Source: Candidatus Hydrogenedentota bacterium (GTDB taxonomy: Bacteria; Hydrogenedentota; Hydrogenedentia; Hydrogenedentales; SLHB01). From it: a DNA stretch of 43,782 bases. The translations under genes and the position numbers were made by a program. The DNA lies in NCBI GenBank assembly GCA_016209895.1, contig JACQVH010000176.1:1-43782 (forward strand). The letters run 5' to 3'. The notes under the pieces were generated by a model. The model was not told the origin of the DNA. It ran no database searches and was given only the letters and a program-made list of their open reading frames with translations. Positions within the stretch are counted from its first letter, which is position 1; each line of letters opens with the position of its first letter. This document shows positions 39,226-43,782 of the stretch, piece by piece.

Positions 39226-41608
39226 CCCGGCGCAGGATCACAAACCGAATCCCGTTAGAAACCGTCGCGGTCTGTTCTTCGGGATTGTACTCGGTAATTT
39301 GCCACGGGTCATACAGCAGGTCACCGATCTGGTATGAGCCGAGTTTAGCGTCGGAACCCGCCAGGTGCAGGATAATGGAGAATCTTGGCGTACCTTGCGC
39401 GGAAACCAAGAGCCCCCGCAGTTCGGCGCTGACTTTCGGGACGATCTTTCCGATCCCAGTTTGAGTAGTAGCGGGGGAAGTGACCTCGGCGGACGTGGTA
39501 GCCTGCTTCAGGCCCGTACCCGCATCCGTGCGGGTTTCGGCGGCCGCGGCCGTGGCCGGCGGCCCTACTTCGAAGGGAGTCGCTAGTTCAGTCCCGGCCG
39601 TCCACCATTTCAAGAGGAGCCGATAATTACCGGGAGATAACTCATAGCTGGAGGTAATTTCCTCGCGCCCGATCACCGCGGCCTCGAGAGTTTTCTCGAG
39701 TTGCCAGGATTCATTGCCGATCTGGCGTTCCAGGATGCCCATCAAGGCGTTGCGTTGGCGCGTGGCGGCAAGCGTCAGAACATAAGGGCGCGTCCCGGCG
39801 TTGCGCAGGCCTACGTCAACCTTGTAAGTCCCGGGTGATTTGCCCGGTTGTGTGCTCGGCAACGCCCTCACGACGGGACGGGGTCCGAGTAATCCGGCCG
39901 CGTCCGTACTTATGAATGCCGCCAGGACGAGCCCCGCCGGTACCGCAACGACGAAGCCGCTTCGGAAAGCGCTGACCGGACGCAACGCGATGGCGGCGGC
40001 CAGAAGCAAGCCCAGGTGGGCGAGCATCACCGACACGACGCCGGGGCGGTAATACCAGGTGTTTCCTTCGCGGAAAGCTGCCGCAATCGCCCCTGTCCGA
40101 TAGAAGCACTCGTGGATGAGAAACGTGGTGATGACCGCGCCGACCACCCATAGGATGAGTATCACGGAGCCTCGAACGCTTCGATCCCCGACCAGCGAGA
40201 TACCGGCCAAGAGCACAATCACCAGAATCACCAGCGCGATGATGCCGAGTAATATCCCGTTTGCGGCGCCGGGACGAAGTACTGCCGAAACCAGGGACGA
40301 GTTATCGCCGAAGATCGGCGACAGGAGTGCAAGAAACAGGGCCAGTGCCGCAGCCCAAACCACCCACGCATCGGCCTGGATTACGAATCCGCCCTGTGGC
40401 CGCGCCAAGCGTTGGAGAAAAGTACCCTTGGTGCGCGGCACGTCCAGGGCTTGATTTGCCGAGGAGGCGCGCGTCAAAACGTCGCGGGCCTTCGCGAGGT
40501 CGGCTTTAGCCCGCAATAGCTCTCCTTCGATGATATCGAAGCGGTTCCGGTCAATCTCTCCGACCTTCAAGCGGCCTCGGGCCAAGTCCATTTGGGCATT
40601 CAAGGCTTCGCCATCGTTAAAATAGTCGTTCTTCAGTTGCTCCAATCGCGCTCGGTAAAAGACGACTGCCGCCTCGGCGCGCTGCTTGTCGGCGAGGCCG
40701 TCCGCGCGCAGCTCTTCAAGCCCTAAGGGCGCAATCGGTTCCGGATGACGCATGCGCTCGACTTCCCGAAGGCGCCGCTCGGCGCGCTCCCGGTGGTCAA
40801 ACGCCTCGCGCAATGACTCGAGGTGTGAGTCCAGCAGCGAAAGGCCACCGTCCGGCTCGGGCGGGAACGTGACTTTGGTCCCCTCCTTCGGCAAGTGTTC
40901 CATCGTCAAATCCACGTAACCGCCGGCCGCATGGGGATCGCGTACCGCCAGCCAGCCCCGCAGATTTTGTTGCCGATGCTCCAGGCTGTCGCGCCGTTTC
41001 CGGAGTTTTTCCACGGACTCTTGGTAGGTAAAGAACGCGGTTTCGCCGACGCGAACCGCGAGCTGGGCCTCGGCGATCTTTTCCTGGGTAGATGCCAGTT
41101 CGATGGCTACTTCCATGAGCCGTTGACGCAGTTCCTCATCGAGGTCCGCTCGGGCGAGGCGGATGCGGGTCAGTTGGCCCTGTAACTCGGCTTGGCTACC
41201 CGCGGTTCCACTAGCGAACCCGGCGTCCACCCGTCGGACCTCGAGGGCCTCGGCTTGCCGCTTCATTTTGTGCTCGAGACTGCACAGAATCCGCAACGAG
41301 TCGAGGACCTCGAGCGGCACCGTGCTGACCTTCTCAGTCCCCTCCTCCGCCGGCAGGACGCGCTCTTCTTCGAGCGGAGTTTCCTCGACAGCATCGGGCT
41401 TCGGACGCTTCACCTTGCGAAGGAATTGCGGATGGTCTTTAAGATGGATTTCCGTCAGACCCGACGGGATTTCGTCGGGCCGTGGGATGCGGATTTTCTG
41501 GCGGCAGGCCACACACTTGCCCGGACGCCCATACATGGCCTCCGATACCTTCATCTTTTGGCCACAAATACAGTAAATACGTAAGTCTGCGGTCTTACCA
41601 CCGGGCAT
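39200..41608 (-). CDS. Zinc-ribbon, coiled-coil, multi-spanning membrane protein of unknown function
   Basis: An 802-residue protein. An N-terminal zinc ribbon (C13-x-C15 ... C32-x2-C35; IYCICGQKMKV, KCVACRQKIRIPRP) is of the type fused to many planctomycete-like proteins. Residues about 90-390 are charged and helical with coiled coils (LEHKMKRQAEALEVRR, RLREVERMRHPEP). Five membrane segments follow at about 410-570 (VVWAAALALFLALLSPIF, GILLGIIALVILVIVLLAGI, VILILWVVGAVITTFLI, and two more). A C-terminal beta-rich, Thr/Ala-rich region (about 580-800) ends in LEP. I recognise no named family. It lies between two glycosyltransferases on the same strand, suggesting an envelope or export role. 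Confidence 0.8.
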   Translation of the reverse strand: MPGGKTADLRIYCICGQKMKVSEAMYGRPGKCVACRQKIRIPRPDEIPSGLTEIHLKDHPQFLRKVKRPKPDAVEETPLEEERVLPAEEGTEKVSTVPLEVLDSLRILCSLEHKMKRQAEALEVRRVDAGFASGTAGSQAELQGQLTRIRLARADLDEELRQRLMEVAIELASTQEKIAEAQLAVRVGETAFFTYQESVEKLRKRRDSLEHRQQNLRGWLAVRDPHAAGGYVDLTMEHLPKEGTKVTFPPEPDGGLSLLDSHLESLREAFDHRERAERRLREVERMRHPEPIAPLGLEELRADGLADKQRAEAAVVFYRARLEQLKNDYFNDGEALNAQMDLARGRLKVGEIDRNRFDIIEGELLRAKADLAKARDVLTRASSANQALDVPRTKGTFLQRLARPQGGFVIQADAWVVWAAALALFLALLSPIFGDNSSLVSAVLRPGAANGILLGIIALVILVIVLLAGISLVGDRSVRGSVILILWVVGAVITTFLIHECFYRTGAIAAAFREGNTWYYRPGVVSVMLAHLGLLLAAAIALRPVSAFRSGFVVAVPAGLVLAAFISTDAAGLLGPRPVVRALPSTQPGKSPGTYKVDVGLRNAGTRPYVLTLAATRQRNALMGILERQIGNESWQLEKTLEAAVIGREEITSSYELSPGNYRLLLKWWTAGTELATPFEVGPPATAAAAETRTDAGTGLKQATTSAEVTSPATTQTGIGKIVPKVSAELRGLLVSAQGTPRFSIILHLAGSDAKLGSYQIGDLLYDPWQITEYNPEEQTATVSNGIRFVILRRGERATLEP

Positions 41609-41698
41609 AATACTCTCCCACCAGCGTCTTTGATGACACTAGACGGAATCCTAGTCTTTTTGCAAGTTCTGCGTGTTTGCGAGGGCCCGATAATTCGA

Positions 41699-43570
41699 TC
41701 AAATGAGCACGTCCAACTGGTCTCCAATGAATGCTAACATCTGACGGGCGCGGGCCATGCCGGTATGGTAGCGCCGCAAGTGGTCGTAGCCGGCTTGGGC
41801 GATGTTCCGGGCTTCGTCGGGATGTACCCGGAAATGGTCTAATTTCGATTCCAGACTCTCGAGATCGTCGAAGAAAACTGCCGAGATGCCATTCTCAAAA
41901 TTGTATGGAATATGGATTGGCACACGCTCGGCGAGCAGCAAGCAGCCGTGTGCCGGAAGTTCCCAATAGCGCACCGTATCGTAACCAAAACCGAAGAAGT
42001 TCAGACCGATTAGCGCGCCATCGAGGGCGTTCGCGTAGTCTTCCTGTGAGTATTGGACGTCCAACGAGCATTCGAGCCGGGATTCCAGATGTTCGAGATA
42101 CAGGCGCCGCAATCCAAACCGGCGGTGCCCGGCCCAGAACACGCCTTTGCGGTTTGCATCGGACAGAGCCGGGACGCGGCCGTCCGGATAGGCGAATGGC
42201 AAAGGATACAGACCGGGACCGTAGTCCACGCACGCCAGCATTTCCCGCTTGAAATAGGCAGTGATCGGGCATCCGGCCAGGTATTCTGCCATTTCGGCCC
42301 GGTGGTCGAGGGGATCGTCTTGCTGGTCTACGAGAAGGAGCGGTGTATCTCCGGCAGCCTCGATAATTCGCTGCGCAGCGTCTCGCTCCAAATGTCGCTC
42401 GATATCCCCAAAGAGAATCAGATCAAACTGCCTTTCGCGGAGCGCCTTTAGGAGTTCTATCAAGTTAAATCGGGTTCCGGGCCAATCAAAGAGGCAAGGG
42501 TAGTGCGCGAGGCGGTCGGGCTGGTAACCGTGCAACGATGGCTTCCAAGGAAAATCCACGACGTTTTCGCTGCCCAGGATTCGGCACAGCCCATCGTAGA
42601 GCACATCCAGACCGTAATTGGGTCTTTCGTGCGTGATCATGAGGACACGGGGAGAACGAGCCGCTGGCGTGGATCGAGGATACCGGTTGTAACCTGATCC
42701 CGCTGCCGGGACCGCGTTCGTAGTATTGCCTTCAGGCAGTGTCTCTTTACCATCGGTACTGTATCTGTCCAGTTGACACCGGACCGCCTCCGATGGCGCC
42801 GCGTATTCGATCGATCGGAGCAGGCGTAGCACCATATCGTCATCTCCGATGCGATGCCAGAACTCGGCCTGACATTGATAGGCTGCGTGAAACGTAGGAG
42901 CCAGAGACAGGATCTCGTAGAAATGGGTCTGGGCGGTGAAAAACCGTTCCAGGCGCCCGTCCGGACGGAGGTGTTTGTCCAGCGCCAGCAGGCAGAGTTG
43001 CATTTCGGCGGCAATGACAGCGGCCGTTTCCAGCTCTCGGCGATAGCTCTCCGGAATTAGCGCGAGCACTTCATACGCCCAGCCCGGGTGTCCCGCCGAG
43101 AACAATCTGCGGGCATGTTCTACTGGATTGTACGAATCCCGGACGGCGACCAGGGCGTCGCCCCAGTCCAGGTAAATCGCGAATCCATCCGCCCGAATCG
43201 CTTTTCCTAATGTGGCTAGGTGGGAATCCCGGTCAGTTGACGCGTCTGCCGGTTCCATCAAAAACAGGATAAAGCCGTTTGGAGTCAGCATCGAGAACAA
43301 TTGAGCGAAAGACTTGGAGTTCAACCACTCACTACTGAGAAAGATACCGTCACAGGCCTCGCCTAACGGCGGCAAAACCTCAGTTTTTGAGTCAGGGTTT
43401 GCGGCGGGTTGAGCAGGTTCTGACGGTATTTGTACGATTTCACGGGCGGGTCGGAGCGCGCTTGCCAGCGCGGCAGCCTTGCCACCAACCGTGGCGATCC
43501 GTCGGACAAAATTCGGTATGCGCGCGGCCAGAGAGCTACTACCGGCCTCAGTAATCCCCGTGCCAATCAT
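41699..43570 (-). CDS. CgeB-like glycosyltransferase with N-terminal helical region
   Basis: A 623-residue protein. The C-terminal half (about 305-620) has the GT-B/CgeB pattern: RVLMITHERPNYGLDVLYDG, FDLILFGDIERHL, LLLVDQQDDP, KGVFWAGHRRFGLRRLYLEH, and the nucleotide-sugar end GYDTVRYWELPAHGCLLLAE followed by IPYNFENGISAVFFDD. The middle (about 150-270) is TPR-like (LFSAGHPGWAYEVLALIPES, FYEILSLAPTFHAAYQCQAE), and the N-terminal part (about 65-145) resembles a decayed methyltransferase-type fold. The sugar and acceptor are unknown. An intact gene, 90 bp upstream of the zinc-ribbon gene on the same strand. Confidence 0.82.
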   Translation of the reverse strand: MIGTGITEAGSSSLAARIPNFVRRIATVGGKAAALASALRPAREIVQIPSEPAQPAANPDSKTEVLPPLGEACDGIFLSSEWLNSKSFAQLFSMLTPNGFILFLMEPADASTDRDSHLATLGKAIRADGFAIYLDWGDALVAVRDSYNPVEHARRLFSAGHPGWAYEVLALIPESYRRELETAAVIAAEMQLCLLALDKHLRPDGRLERFFTAQTHFYEILSLAPTFHAAYQCQAEFWHRIGDDDMVLRLLRSIEYAAPSEAVRCQLDRYSTDGKETLPEGNTTNAVPAAGSGYNRYPRSTPAARSPRVLMITHERPNYGLDVLYDGLCRILGSENVVDFPWKPSLHGYQPDRLAHYPCLFDWPGTRFNLIELLKALRERQFDLILFGDIERHLERDAAQRIIEAAGDTPLLLVDQQDDPLDHRAEMAEYLAGCPITAYFKREMLACVDYGPGLYPLPFAYPDGRVPALSDANRKGVFWAGHRRFGLRRLYLEHLESRLECSLDVQYSQEDYANALDGALIGLNFFGFGYDTVRYWELPAHGCLLLAERVPIHIPYNFENGISAVFFDDLESLESKLDHFRVHPDEARNIAQAGYDHLRRYHTGMARARQMLAFIGDQLDVLI

Positions 43571-43591
43571 CCTGAAACGCTTTCGACAATG

Positions 43592-43782
43592 TTACTCGGG
43601 ACTGGTGTGGACCACCGCTTCCACCGAAAGTCCCACTCTTGGATTCTCCGGACAATAATGCAACATCTCGAAGCCGATCACCTTGCCGTCGCTGTCCTTC
43701 ATGAGCACTACCTCCTCGGCAGTCTCCTCGCAGATGTGCTCCTTCGAGGGGTCATCGAACCACACGGTCAGGGTCTGGCCCA
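43592..43782 (-). CDS. DUF2283-like small protein (partial at window edge)
   Basis: The minus-strand frame reads GQTLTVWFDDPSKEHICEET, continues through EEVVLMKDSDGKVIGFEMLH and ends SVEAVVHTSPE. The 'D-x-DG-x-VIGFE' centre is the DUF2283 signature, seen in small proteins often paired with toxin-like or regulatory neighbours. The window ends on TG of what is probably the ATG codon, so the protein would be 64 residues and lack only one base here. No partner gene can be seen because it lies outside the window. The stop is 21 bp from the glycosyltransferase start. Confidence 0.7.
   Translation of the reverse strand, partial: GQTLTVWFDDPSKEHICEETAEEVVLMKDSDGKVIGFEMLHYCPENPRVGLSVEAVVHTSPE

Noticed and set aside
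1..43782. CRISPR arrays, rRNA, tRNA, prophage or intact transposase genes
   Set aside because: No spaced direct-repeat array, no conserved rRNA or tRNA segments and no DDE or phage structural motifs were found on either strand.

Overview
The window (about 44 kb, GC-rich) reads as chromosomal DNA of a free-living, probably anaerobic or facultative bacterium. Secreted DUF1080 and GH99-like proteins, several URO-D-family methyltransferases, DUF4382 lipoproteins, small zinc-ribbon/coiled-coil membrane proteins and many interspersed repeat scraps suggest an uncultured lineage of the PVC/Hydrogenedentota/Sumerlaeota type. This placement is inference from gene content only. There are no rRNA or tRNA genes, no CRISPR array and no intact transposase.

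Layout. 1-5.8 kb: the 3' part of uvrB, a sulfotransferase-like gene, a small membrane protein, a secreted tandem-DUF1080 protein, a repeat-filled gap with a decayed element, an epimerase and a DinB-like protein. 5.9-12 kb (minus strand): a CYTH protein, a ribulose/allulose-phosphate epimerase overlapping region with a PfkB sugar kinase, a double CDGSH protein, metF, a two-domain SagB-type oxidoreductase and an exported protein of unknown function. 12.3-19.4 kb (plus strand): a DUF4382 lipoprotein closed by a very strong terminator, then a signalling cassette of cheB, cheR-PAS, PAS histidine kinase, NarL-type regulator and a double-receiver protein.

19.4-36.6 kb is one unbroken minus-strand array. 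Its upstream part is hdrC, hdrB, hdrA, mvhD, mvhG, mvhA and a hydrogenase maturation protease; junctions from hdrB onward overlap or nearly touch. HdrA carries a complete inserted GltD/NfnB-like NAD(P)-FAD module, so the complex is predicted to exchange electrons among H2, NAD(P)H, ferredoxin and an unknown HdrB substrate by flavin-based bifurcation. Only 30 bp downstream, on the same strand and without a visible terminator, follow a 1294-residue secreted protein, a URO-D-family protein, a secreted GH99-like protein and a second URO-D-family protein. The physical coupling of the hydrogenase/Hdr genes to methyltransferase-like and glycan-active genes is the most interesting feature of the window.

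36.6-43.8 kb: a structured leader candidate, def and recR (plus strand), then minus-strand surface-glycan or envelope genes: a GT2 glycosyltransferase, an 802-residue zinc-ribbon/coiled-coil/membrane protein, a CgeB-like glycosyltransferase and a DUF2283-like small protein cut by the window edge, possibly by a single base.
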